Source of the DNA: Vigna angularis
Taxonomy: Eukaryota > Streptophyta > Magnoliopsida > Fabales > Fabaceae
Direction: 5' to 3'
DNA length: 64,000 nt
NCBI RefSeq assembly: GCF_016808095.1
Contig: NC_068975.1
Location: forward strand, 34,204,001 to 34,268,000
The position numbers were made by a program, and so were the translations under genes. The notes under the pieces were generated by a model, which was not told the origin of the DNA, did no database searches, and was given only the letters and a program-made list of their open reading frames with translations. Below, one piece after another: positions 11,002-21,891 of this stretch (positions are counted from its first letter, which is position 1; the number at the start of each line of letters is the position of its first letter).

Positions 11002-14000
11002 TTTCTTAGCTCCACCGTCTCAATGTCGCGTCCCTATTATACCCTGATGGTTGGTGTGAAAGAGATAAAAGGAATGGAGAAAGGGGACCGAGGGTGGGCT
11101 ATAGTTGTTGGCCAAGCCAAGTGGGACAGTTGGTGGTTATAGTGGTAGTGAAGTGGGAGCAACGGCGTCAAGTGTTTTTGACGGAGGAGTTAACGGGCAC
11201 GTGAGCGTGGTTATTTGTGGATGGTGAAAAACCATTAAATGGAAAATGTACCATAGGTGTTGACTGCTGAAGGGGTTTGAGATCACCGCATGCCAGTCAA
11301 TGTCGCTTTTTGTTTTACTTTCAAATGTTTTGCTCTCTGACATAATTTCTCACGGTGAATTTCTGTGACACCAATGCTGCCATGGAGACTAATGAGTGCG
11401 TTGTAATAAAAAGTGGAGGGTTCAGATATGCAGAAACAGTGAGTCTGTGGTGTATAAAAAAATACAATAGCCCTTAATTCAAATACATTGAAGGTGACTG
11501 AAAGGGATAGGGTCCCAGATCTTTAATTTCTGATTCAGAAGGTTAGAAAGATCAACAGGGAAGATGATGTAATGCTAAACATGCTCCCATGGCCATGCAA
11601 TAAATTATCCAATCTCAAACCACACAGTTGACAACACCTATCACTGCCAGGGCCTGGCCCCTCCTTGAGACTCTACCTCTCTAAAGTTTAAGGTTAATTT
11701 GAATATATTTCACAATGTAATTTTAAAATAATTTGTGTACATTACTTATCTAATGTCTAATGTTTCTTATTACTGAATATGATGGGAAAAACATGAAGGG
11801 AACGCTGCTATACTACACACCTTAACAGAATAACAGATAGTTCAGGTGTATAAAGAAGCGAAGGATGAGCCATAACTAAAACTGTTGTAAATTAGTAATT
11901 AGTAGTAGACATACCGAGTCTTCTGAAGGATTTTAAGGTTGTAGTATGTTTGGTTCTTTTGCGTAACATACAATTCAATTTTGTTTGATAGCAGTTGTTT
12001 ACTAGTCCAATGCTAAGTGTAGGAAATTGACCACTCAAATTTAGCAAGAGTTGCAGAGTGAGTCCAGACTTAAAGGAATGGGCTACAATCCTTATTGGGG
12101 TTAAAAATAAGTTGTTGTGATGGCAGAAGCAGAAGAAATTTAGTTTGATCGTTTTCATTCTATTTATGTTTTTGACAACCATTCCTACTTCAGCAGGTGC
12201 TCAATAATCAACAAGAGCCAAGTCTTCAATCCTGAGGGTTCCTTTTTACTAAGAAATAAATTATAGCAGTCGCAATTAACTTCCTGCAGCATACAATTCC
12301 CCCATAAATAAAAAGGTTACATTTATCTAAGAAGCGGTTGATAGAGTGACTCTTGGATTAGTCATGGTTGAAGAAAATACAATAACCATAAGAGAACAAT
12401 TATTGTTTGATTGCATGAACTATTGCAGTCATGAATGCTTCATTTACCTTTTGACCAAGCTAGTTTTTCTGGTTTAAACCATGCCTAATCAATCTGATTG
12501 TCATAGCTATAAGACAAAAACAGATAGAAACCCAATTGATTGCTATGACTGAGAAAGTGGTACAAAATAGTATTGGCAAATTTGCGGAAGAGCCCAGCAC
12601 AGTTTGAGATATTACTTCCATCATCTAACTATTTACTTGGAAGAAAAACAAACCACATGCAAATTACTAAACCCTTGTCACAACAATGCCCAGTCTTCTA
12701 TTAACTTGCTATCATATGTCAACAAGGTTGTTTTTTATGCCTCCCTTGATTGGTAGAAATTACTTCCACAATTTATTTGCACATGTTATATGCAGAAATA
12801 ACTATGTCTTCAAGTAAGAGAAAAGCAAAAAGCACCAACCACAAATTAATACACTGTTCCTACCCTATCTATTCAAGGAAAAAATAAACAAAAATAACAA
12901 TTTGACCTAAGCATGTTGGGTCGTTAGGGTGAGTAACATTTGGTGAGATGTTTTCTACTCAATTAATTCTGATAGTCAATTTTCAATATAGAAAATCAAA
13001 TATGTACAGAATAGAAGAAAAATAGACACCCTTGAAGTTACCTTCAACAAAGAAAAAGACAAAGGTTAAATTAGTTTTTTAGGACCACCTTGTAGACAAA
13101 CTAATTCAAATTTTAAATTTTCTAAATTTCCTACCTTTCAAAACTGAAACCTAAGTTGGAAAGAGAACTACAAAATGACACTTATTTCAAGAATTCATAC
13201 CAATTTGGTAAAAAATATTAAATAGGAATTGAAAAAATAAACATAATACAGAATAAAACGAATAGATAGAAAGCATGATTTTTTCAGAAAATGACAAATT
13301 TGATGCCCATGATCCACTTGTGAAAGTAGGACAAAGTAAAAGATGTAAAGTAGTTCAAAATTGCCTTGTAGTGGATTTGGAAGTTGGCAAGGAGCTTGCT
13401 CCACAAATTCCAGATGCTAGTGGTTACCTCACCTGCTCTGGCACCTGGTTTTTGGCTTTTCTCTGTTACCATTATATATATGCAGATTAATTTTATGTTA
13501 ATAAACTGTGCTTGGATCGGTTATGGTAAACAAGTTAAGTGGATGGTATCACCTAATCCACAACCATCCAAATCAGAATTCCAAGAGAATGACAACTCAG
13601 ACTTAGAATATAATATTAAATTCAGAGACTGAGATTTTGGGTTATTATAAATTACTATAACAACTTACACTCCTACCTGAAATCTGATTCATCATAGTGG
13701 GTCTCAAAATTAAGAATTCACTTATGAATCTATGTTTGTATCAGCATCTTGGCATGCTCCCAAAACTTCCTTTTGTTTGGGTTAAGAACTGAAAGTAAGA
13801 GAATAAAAAAAAGGTAAAAACTTGAATAATTTCTGAGAGCGGATATGATGAATATACACGTTGAGTTGAAGACTTTATGGGCATAATGGAGGGTTTCTAC
13901 ACCCTAAAATTAGTCTAAGGGACAATAGCTTCCACTGTATCATAATTAAGGTCATATAATTTTGCAAAACAGAAGACTAAGGTGACATAATTCATGAGTG

Positions 14001-15021
14001 GGAATGGTTGAGAGTTAATTTTAACCATATTCTTTTAGTATTTTCATTTCACATGATTGTTACACAGATACTTAAAATCTTCTGGGTGGAGTTGTATTTA
14101 CAGCGACCACGGTCATAGTATCGTATCGAATGTGTACGATGAAAAAAAAAAGGAAAAGTTATAATAAATTATGAAAGAGTTTTTCTTTAATTTTACCAAT
14201 CTCTCACAACAGATTTATTTTTTAAGTAAGAATTTATAAAAAATAAATAAAGTTCAGATCAAGATTAATTATATTGCGGTACATGATTTTTATTTCAAAA
14301 GAATTTTCTTTTTTTTAATTAAATATCTTAGTTTATAAAGTTATAACCGGTGTTATGTATCCAATAGTCCTGAATAGCTTAAGAATTGAGATCAATTAAA
14401 AATTTATATAAAAAAATAAAGTTTAGAACAAGATGTGTTATTCCTTTCACATTAACTAGCATTGAGCATTGAAGGTAACTTTTTTTATTGTCTGCACTGT
14501 ATATAAGTGCTGGTGGCGCTCATTGTATGTTTCAGTTCCAAATAATTTGACAACATAATATTTTTTTTACAAACATGCTTAATTAATTTTCAACTTGTTT
14601 TCTTTCATCAAAATTATTTTCTATTAACTTATTTTATCCAGTCGAAATGTAAATTAGAGATAAATAAACATACTAATTAAAGCACAAAAAACATAAAAAA
14701 AAACACTCTATTTAAAGACAAAACAAAAACTATATGAAGAAATTGATTTATTTACAAAAATATAAACATAAAAACAATTATAATCAACTTTTATCATCTA
14801 TATAAAAATAAATACTCTTCATGCAATTACATGTATTAAATGATGACTGAAAATTTAAATATATAATAATATGCAAGGGGAGTGAGTATGAGTTCCATGC
14901 CAGGTCTGGGAATCAGATGTTTGTTAAGTTTGCCACTGGTTATTGTATTAGTTTCCAACAGATTTTCTAATTCCTAAAGAAAATATTGGTATGGAACAGT
15001 CAACTAATTAATTTACTTTTA
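11002..15021. other. upstream region of the LRR kinase and gene-poor spacer
   Basis: The first few hundred bases are the promoter of the minus-strand LRR kinase; a TATAAT-like stretch on the minus strand lies near 11037-11042. Beyond that I see no gene. Small ORFs at 11892-12182 (-) and 13195-13632 (both strands) have no domains and overlap one another. Close to the right end, 14972-15010 is repeated at about 15135-15173. Confidence 0.4.
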
Positions 15022-15851
15022 GGTTATTCCTTCGCCCCAAAAAGTTTCCTATACCACCACATTTTTTTAAAATTTCAAAACTATCATTTATACACTCCCA
15101 CTTCTTTTAGGTTATTCCTTCACCCCAAATTGTTTCCTAAAGAAAATATTGGTACGGAATAGTCAACTAATCATACACTCCCACTTCTTTTGTCGACATC
15201 TGTTGAAAAAAAAAATTCTTCAACGGATATACCACATCTGTTGAAGAAAAAATTCTTCAATAGATATGCTACATCCGCTCAAAATTTATGTTTTTTTATT
15301 TATCATTTTTTTAGTTTTTAGTTTATTAATTTATTATATTTTAAATTAATATATAGATATTATTTAAATCTCTTTTAAATTTGTTACATAATTATATATA
15401 AATTAATTTTATTTTATTTAATGAAATAATAATTATTAATTTAATTATATTATATTATTTTTTAATTAATTATAATCACATCTATTCAAGTTTTGCTTTT
15501 TTGTTTTAGCTTTTAGTTTATTAAAATATTATATTTTAAATTAATTTATAGGTTATTTAAATCTTTTTTTATAATATATTACATAAATTAATTTTATTTT
15601 TTTTTAATGAAATAATTACTATTAATTTAATTAAATTGACTTTTATTTTATTTAATCAATTTAAAGTAAAAACTAAAATAAAATATAAAGCTTGAACCGA
15701 TGTGGTCACGTCAGTTAATGTTGAAGAATTTCTTTTTTACGGACATTGTTGAAAAAAAGAAACGGAAGTGAAAGATTTTTTAAAATATAAATGATAATTT
15801 TCAAATTTTTAAAAAATGTGTGATGCAACTGGGGTAGTGTAGAGAGTAACC
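15022..15851. mobile_element. non-autonomous TIR element (MULE/MITE-like)
   Basis: The left end (about 15022-15110) and the reverse complement of the right end (about 15765-15851) match in order: GGTTA at the tip, then CCCC, 'acattttttta', 'aaatttcaaaa' and 'tatcatttata'. The arms are roughly 90-110 bp. The flanks TTACTTTTA (left) and about TCACTTTTT (right) agree at 7 of 9 positions, compatible with a Mutator-type target duplication. The interior is AT-rich and non-coding. Part of the left end is duplicated inside the element near 15107-15180. Boundaries are approximate. Confidence 0.5.
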
Positions 15852-15976
15852 ATCACTTTTTTTGTGTCCAATTAATTTTTGGACTTTAAAAGGAGACTAG
15901 CCCAGCGGATCCAAAATAGAGGCCCATGGTCTTTTCTTGATGAGCAACAAATAAGGAAGTTGTACACTATTGATTG

Positions 15977-15980
15977 CATC

Positions 15981-16018
<38 letters not shown>

Positions 16019-16044
16019 CATTATTATTATTATTATTATTATTA

Positions 16045-16082
<38 letters not shown>
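15977..16082. repeat. (ATT)n microsatellite
   Basis: A trinucleotide run of ATT with several ATC interruptions, about 105 bases. It creates an artefactual poly-isoleucine ORF. Confidence 0.95.
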
Positions 16083-16557
16083 TTAATTTCCTACCAAATA
16101 TCCATTTTAATCTTCCTTGAAAAAACAAAATCGAAATTGTACTTTTCCTTTTCAAAATATGATTATGTATATCATTAATTATTTCAAATAAATTCACTAT
16201 CTTTTATGACCTTTTCTTTCTCCCACTACTATTACCATCTAAAATAGTAATTGCTTTTTATTTTAAGACACCGTTTTTAATTCCCTTTTTACAGATTCAA
16301 AACGTAAAACATGGCCGATATATCTACATATGAAAACTATAAACTGAACTATTGTTCAAGCAAAGAAAATGATAAAATTACGTGAAAATAATCAAAAGAT
16401 AAAGTGATAAAGGATACACCAAATTATTGTATTTGTAATTAATCACTTTATTGACATTTAAAAAGTTTATTAAAAAAATTAAAAATTAAAACTCTTATTA
16501 CCATTTGAGCGTCTTCCATAATCTCATAAAAGATTAATAACTTTGCAGTATACATAC
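16083..16557. other. AT-rich spacer before the retrotransposon
   Basis: No gene or repeat boundary recognised here. Confidence 0.4.
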
Positions 16558-16562
16558 ATATT

Positions 16563-17012
16563 TATTAATTTGGGTCAGGCACTGTGCACTTAGAAGCCCA
16601 ATCTGTATTCGGCCCATCAGATTGGAAGATAAGCTGAAAGTGAATGTTTGCGTGGCATTTGCGTAAAGTAAGGTGAAAATGGAGAGAGAAACGTTAGAGA
16701 CTTTCTCTGATGAAAAGAAGAGAAAGAGGCGGACGTCGGTGGCCGGAGGAGCTCCGATACGGCGGCGGTTGCTCTCGGTACAGAAGACAAAGTTGAAGAT
16801 CTTGAAACGGTGAGTAAGAAAAACCTCTTCTTTTATTATTTGTGAGTACATTCAAATATACAAAGTGTATACATTCTTAGCTTGGGAAAAGGGGAAAGGA
16901 ACTCTGTATATATAGAGTTCCAAAGAGGGAGAACGAGAAACAACCCACTGTTCAAACAGAACAGTGAAGAACTGTCCAACCAAAAACAGTTAAGAGAATC
17001 GAAAGATTCTCA
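16563..17012 (-). repeat. 3' LTR of the copia element
   Basis: 450 bp, matching 21437-21886 with nine differences by eye (seven transitions, two transversions). Flanked on the left by the ATATT target duplication. Confidence 0.92.
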
Positions 17013-17027
17013 ATACCCTCCCCTCAA
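17013..17027 (-). other. polypurine tract of the copia element
   Basis: On the minus strand TTGAGGGGAGGGTAT directly precedes the 3' LTR. It is the expected priming site for plus-strand DNA synthesis. Confidence 0.8.
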
Positions 17028-19975
17028 GCTGGACTATGTATATTGACCAGTCCAAGCTTGGGAATGATATGTTTGAAGCTGACGCGATGCGGAAATTTGG
17101 TGAAGACGTCGGCCAGCTGTTCATCGGATCGCACAGGAAGAAGATGTAGTAGCCCTTCCTGGATCTTTTCACGAACAACGTGACAGTCAAGCTCAATGTG
17201 CTTGGTCCGTTCGTGAAAACTCTGGTTATGAGCAATGTGGCGAGCAGACTTGTTGTCACAGTATAGGATAGGCACTCCAGATTCTTCAATTTGAAGATCT
17301 TTAAGTAAATAGTGGAGCCACTGTATTTCACATACAGTGGCAGCAAGGGCTCTGTATTCAGCCTCAGTAGATGATCTGGAAACGGTCTTCTGTTTCTTAG
17401 ACTTCCAGGAAACAAGTGATGTCCCGATAAAGACACAAAATCCTGTAGTTGACCTTCTAGTGTTAGGACAACTAGCCCAATCAGAATCACTAAAACCTTT
17501 CAGGTGCATAGGAGAGTCAGCAGCGAAAAACAATCCTTCATTAGGGGTAGATTTGATGTATCTGAGCACATGCTGAGCAGCCCTATAATGGTGTTCTGTA
17601 GGAAATTGCATAAACTGGCTAAGTAAATTTATAGTATAACATAGGTCAGGTCTAGTGTTTGTAAGATAGAGTAACTTCCCTATCAATCTTCTGTAGGGTC
17701 CAGGATCATCAAGTTGGCTGTCCAATTTGTATAATGGACTTGTGTCTCTGAGAAAGGGTGTAGTAGAGGGTTTGCATCCCTCCATTCCTGTTTCCTCAAG
17801 TATGTCTAATGCATATTTTCTTTGACACAAGTGAATTCCCTTTTTAGACCTAGCCACTTCAAGTCCGAGAAAGTACTTGAGTTCTCCAAGATTCTTTATG
17901 CGAAATTTATTATGTAGGAGCTCTTTGATGCAATTGATTTCTTCCAAGGAATTTCCTGCTAACACAATGTCATCCACATATACAAGTAATGCAGTGAAAT
18001 ATGCACCAGTTCTTTTGGTGAACAATGAGTGATCAGACTTAGATTGTTTATATTTAACAGAGATTAGATAAGAGGACAATTTTTCAAACCATTGTTTGCT
18101 TGCTTGCTTCAAGCCATATAAGGATTTAGTTAATTTGCAAACATGTCCCTTTGTATGAATACTTAGTCCTGGAGGAGGTTGCATATAAATCTCTTCATTG
18201 AGGTCACCGTGAAGAAACACATTGTCCACATCTAACTGGTGTAAGAACCAATTATTTGAAGCAGCTAGTGCTATCAAAAGTCTAACAATGGTGAGTTTCG
18301 CAACAGGGGAAAATGTGTCTAAGTAATCTATCCCTTCTTGTTGTGTATATCCTTTTGCCACTAACCTAGCCTTATGCCTTTCAATGCTTCCATCAGCTCT
18401 AAATTTTGTTTTATATACCCACTTGCACCCTATAGGAGTTTTTCCTGATGGCAGTTGAGTTAAAAACCAAGTATTGTTGTCCTGCAAGGCTTTAATTTCT
18501 CTCTGCATTGCTTCTATCCATTCCCTTTTGTCTTTAGCTTCATTGTAAGTCCGAGGCTCCTTATTTTCAGTGACAGCCATGATATATTTGGAGTGTTTCT
18601 CTGACAAATTATCACAACATAGTAGATTAGTTATCGGATAGGGAGTTTTGAAATTGTTTTTAACAGTCAAGGATTGATTCACTTGGTGGATGTAATCTTC
18701 TAGATAGGCAGGAGTCCTTCTAACCCTTTCTGGTCTTCTGTGTCTGTAGTTTTCTTGACTGTTATTTGTGACAGTAGGATTCTGCAGTTCTTCCTCCTGA
18801 TTAATTTCTTCTTGCTCATCAAAACGGTCTTCATTAGTAGGATAGTAGTCTTTGGAGAAATCAGTTAAGAACTCATTTTCATCCTTCTCATTGTCTATGC
18901 TTTGCTGATTACCTTGAAAGTTCTTATAGGGCAACACTTCTTCATGAAACATGACATTTCTGCTAACAAAGAGCTCTTTTGTATTTATGTCTAATACAAT
19001 ATAGCCTTTGACACCACTTTTATACCCTAGGAATACTCCTTTTCTAGCCCTAGGATCCAACTTGTTTCTATTATTTTCAAGTGTAGAAGCAAAACATAAA
19101 CATCCAAAGACTTTGAGGTCTAAGTAAGTAGGTGGTAGATTGTAAAGCATATCATAGGGAGTCTTATGTCCTAGACTAAAAGAAGGCAATCTATTTATCA
19201 AGTAAACAGCATGTCCAATAGCATAAGACCAGTAAACTTTAGGTATGTTGGAATGAAAAAGAAGACTTCGTGTCACGTTAAGTATATGCTGATGTTTTCT
19301 TTCAACTACAGAATTCTGTTCTGGTGTCTCAACACAACTCTTCTGATGAATAATTCCATGCATATCATAAAAACTGACACAGTTAAATTCTGGCCCATTG
19401 TCGGACCTAATGATTTTTATCATCTTGTTAAACTGATTCTTGATTTTAATGACAAAATTTTGTAATAAGTCTTTGGTTTGTCGTTTATTACTCATTAGAA
19501 AAACCCATGTGTGTCTGCTGTAATCATCAACTATACTAAGAAAATACCTATGCCCATGAACAGAAACAGTATTCAACGGCCCCCAAATATCACAATGAAT
19601 AACCTCAAAACATTCAGTAGTAACAGATAAGCTTTTTGTAAAAGGCAACTTGTGTTGTTTTGCATAATGGCAAGTGTCACAAACAATATCAGTATTAGTC
19701 TTAACATAAGGAAACATTTCACATATGTGTTTTACAACATGATGTCCAGGGTGTCCTAGTCTAAGATGCCACAGATTAACATCAGTCTTTTTAAAAGAGA
19801 AAGCAGTCTTGGCAATATCTCTTTGTTCTGGTTTAGAGAAATCTTGTAAGTAATAGAGACCATTCCATGGTTTAGCACATCCAATCGTCTTCAATGAACG
19901 ATTCTTCCTTATCTGACAATTCTCATAGGAAAAAGTTAGATTGCAATCCAAGTCTTTTGATAAGACTTTGAACAA
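17024..19975 (-). pseudogene. copia pol: integrase, reverse transcriptase, RNase H
   Basis: A 983-codon open frame. Near the start is the HHCC zinc finger (H-x3-H ... CDTC) of the GAG-pre-integrase region. Next comes the integrase core with 'DIWGPL', 'DDYSRH', 'SDNGPEF' and the downstream Glu. The reverse transcriptase carries 'LDVDNVFLHGDL' and the catalytic 'YVDD'. RNase H shows 'STEAEYRALA' and 'ERTKHIELD'. The frame is open to a normal-looking C terminus. It is in a different frame from the protease segment upstream; the two overlap at about 19923-19975, where the change must lie. The product copies element RNA into DNA and integrates it. Called a pseudogene because the polyprotein is interrupted. 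Confidence 0.9.
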
Positions 19976-20387
19976 AGATTAGATTGAAACAAAAATTAGG
20001 TATGTAAAGGACATTGAAAATGATAAAATTCTCAGCAAACTGGACAGTTCCAGCATATTCAGCAGTGATGGTAGTTTTATTTGGTAGTTTTATGGAAATG
20101 GGTTTAATTTTGTGAAAAACAATAAAATTGGATTTGTCATGTGTAACATGATCAGTAGCTCCCGTGTCGATAATCCAGGAAGAATTACCTGGTTTATTCT
20201 TAGTCTCTTTCCTCTGAACTTGATTAACTTTGTGAATGGATGAGTCTTCAGCCTTATCAATCATTTTTAGAAGTCTCTGCATCTGTTCTGGCGTGAAAGG
20301 ATTGGTATTATTGCTACTGCTGGTCTGTTGTTGTATCTTCAAATTGTCTTCAGAGTCAGTGTTGCTTTGACTAACATTAACAGAGTT
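19923..20387 (-). pseudogene. copia protease segment, out of frame with the rest of pol
   Basis: In the same frame as gag, directly after the TGA at 20388-20390, the sequence continues into an aspartic protease with 'SWIIDTGATDHV', where D-T-G-A is the active-site motif. It stays open to 19923, where the pol reading has already moved to another frame. An internal methionine at 20342 could serve as a start but is probably not native. The protease would normally cleave the gag-pol polyprotein. Confidence 0.85.
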
Positions 20388-21314
20388 TCAATCACTCTTC
20401 CTTTCTTCTTTCTTGTACCATGGGGGGTATCCGTGCTTAGAATAACACTCATCAACAGTGTGATTCATCTTATTACAATAAGAGCATTGCCTTCCATAAT
20501 TCGGGTTTCTGCCCCTACCTCTGCCTTGTGCACGAGTTCCAGCAAAACGTCCTTGATTCCTCCAGTTTTGTTCTGGTTTCCAGTGATTGTTTTTATCGGC
20601 AACATTCGCCAGAATTCTGGTTTCTGTAATACATTGCTTTTCTTGTCTTTCTTGTTGAATAATCAAAGAGAAAACACGGTTAACATTGGGTAAAGGATCC
20701 ATTAAGAAGATCTGCGTTCTAACAGTATTGTAAGAATCATTCAATCCTTTCAAGAAGCAAATTACATGCTCCATTTCCCTATATTTCAACATAACCTTGG
20801 ACATGTCACAGTTGCATGGAGTCTCACAAGTGCAAACAGGAATGGGTCTTAAAGACTCTAATTCTTCCCATAATATCTTCAGATCAGTGAAAAATTGACT
20901 GACTCCCCATTCCCCTTGCTTAATCGAGTGTATGTCTTGTAGTAAATCTGAGATTTTGAAATAATCTCCTTTGGAAAACCTCTCCTTAAGCTCATCCCAT
21001 AGCTTCTTTGCTTCCTCGACGTAAATGACGCTCTCTGCGATATGCGGAGATAAGGTCTTTGTCATCCATGACAGGATCATCACATTACACCTTTCCCAGG
21101 TGTCATAGGCAGCATCAGTTTTCTGGGGTCTCTTTATGGACCCGTCTATGAATTTAATTTTGTTTTTCGAAAGCAGAGCCCTCCTCATGGCTCTGCTCCA
21201 GGACGAGTAGTTATTCTCGTTGAGAGTTTGTGTAATCAAAGTCAAACCTGGGTTTTCTCCCGGGTGTAGATAGAATGGGCTGGCGGGATTGGAAGAGTGA
21301 TCAGATTGATCCAT
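20388..21314 (-). CDS. copia gag (capsid-like) protein with CCHC zinc knuckle
   Basis: From the ATG at 21314 the frame encodes about 308 residues. It opens with the family's N-terminal region ('NPGLTLITQTLNENNYSSW', 'MRRALLSKNK'), carries a retrotransposon gag domain, and near the C terminus has a CCHC knuckle (C-x2-C-x4-H-x4-C, 'CSYCNKMNHTVDEC'). An upstream in-frame ATG at 21380 exists, but the gag-like sequence begins at 21314. The frame ends at a TGA (20388-20390) and similarity resumes past it in the same frame. That stop may be a mutation or a regulated gag/pol boundary. Confidence 0.85.
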   Translation of the reverse strand: MDQSDHSSNPASPFYLHPGENPGLTLITQTLNENNYSSWSRAMRRALLSKNKIKFIDGSIKRPQKTDAAYDTWERCNVMILSWMTKTLSPHIAESVIYVEEAKKLWDELKERFSKGDYFKISDLLQDIHSIKQGEWGVSQFFTDLKILWEELESLRPIPVCTCETPCNCDMSKVMLKYREMEHVICFLKGLNDSYNTVRTQIFLMDPLPNVNRVFSLIIQQERQEKQCITETRILANVADKNNHWKPEQNWRNQGRFAGTRAQGRGRGRNPNYGRQCSYCNKMNHTVDECYSKHGYPPWYKKEERKSD

Positions 21315-21424
21315 GGCAGTACAGTGGCTCCAAGAACCCAGCAAAAAGAAGACCCAAGAAACCAGCCCAAGAAGACCCAAGAAACAGCAGCGGTGGCAAC
21401 GGAAGCAGAGCAGGTACTAGACCT

Positions 21425-21436
21425 GCTCTGATACCA
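21425..21436 (-). other. primer-binding site, initiator Met tRNA type
   Basis: TGGTATCAGAGC on the minus strand lies immediately after the 5' LTR. It is the classic plant retrotransposon site complementary to the 3' end of initiator methionine tRNA and fixes the LTR boundary at 21437. Confidence 0.93.
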
Positions 21437-21886
21437 TATTAATTTGGGTCAGGCACTGTGCACTTAGAAGCCCAATCTGCATTCGGCCCATCAGATTGGA
21501 AGATAAGCTGAAAGTGAATGTCTGCATGGCATTTGCATAAAGTAAGGTGAAAATGGAGAGAGAAACGTTAGAGACTTTCTCTGATGAAAAGAAGAGAAAG
21601 AGGCGGACGTCGGTGGCCGGAGGAGCTCCGATACGGCGGCGATTGCTCTCGGTACAGAAGACAAAGTTGAAGATCTTGAAACGGTGAGTAAGAAAAACCT
21701 CTTCTTTTATTATTTGTGAGTACATTCAAATATACAAAGTGTATACATTCTTAGCTTGGGAAAAGGGGAAAGGATCTCTGTATATATAGAGTTCCAAAGA
21801 GGGAGAATGAGAAACAACCCACTGTTCAAACAGAACAGTGAAAAACTGTCCAACCCAAAACAGTTAAGAGAATCGAAAGATTCTCA
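21437..21886 (-). repeat. 5' LTR of the copia element
   Basis: 450 bp with ATATT immediately to its right (21887-21891) matching 16558-16562. It should hold the element promoter. Confidence 0.92.
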
Positions 21887-21891
21887 ATATT

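Larger units (their letters stand above)
16563..21886 (-). mobile_element. Ty1/copia LTR retrotransposon, structurally complete but coding-damaged
   Basis: Two 450-bp LTRs (16563-17012 and 21437-21886) flank gag and pol on the minus strand. A 5-bp target duplication ATATT lies at 16558-16562 and 21887-21891. The primer-binding site complementary to initiator Met tRNA directly follows the 5' LTR, and a purine-rich tract precedes the 3' LTR. The order protease, integrase, reverse transcriptase, RNase H is diagnostic of copia. The LTRs differ at nine positions by eye (about 2%), implying insertion on the order of a million years ago or less, depending on the rate used. On the minus strand the LTRs begin TG but end TA, not the usual CA. 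One TGA and one frame change interrupt the coding region, so this copy is probably not autonomous. Confidence 0.95.

Noticed and set aside
11892..12182. LRR-like remnant ('LTLQLLLNLSGQF')
   Set aside because: Only one leucine-rich phrase with no repeat periodicity; probably coincidence.
13195..13632. Overlapping ORFs on both strands as a small gene
   Set aside because: No domain, no splice context, and four overlapping frames are open at once, as expected by chance.
15879..16178. Poly-isoleucine ORF
   Set aside because: Translation of the (ATT)n microsatellite.
16534..16851. ORF repeated at 21417-21725
   Set aside because: Duplicated only because it lies in the two LTRs of the copia element; no domain.
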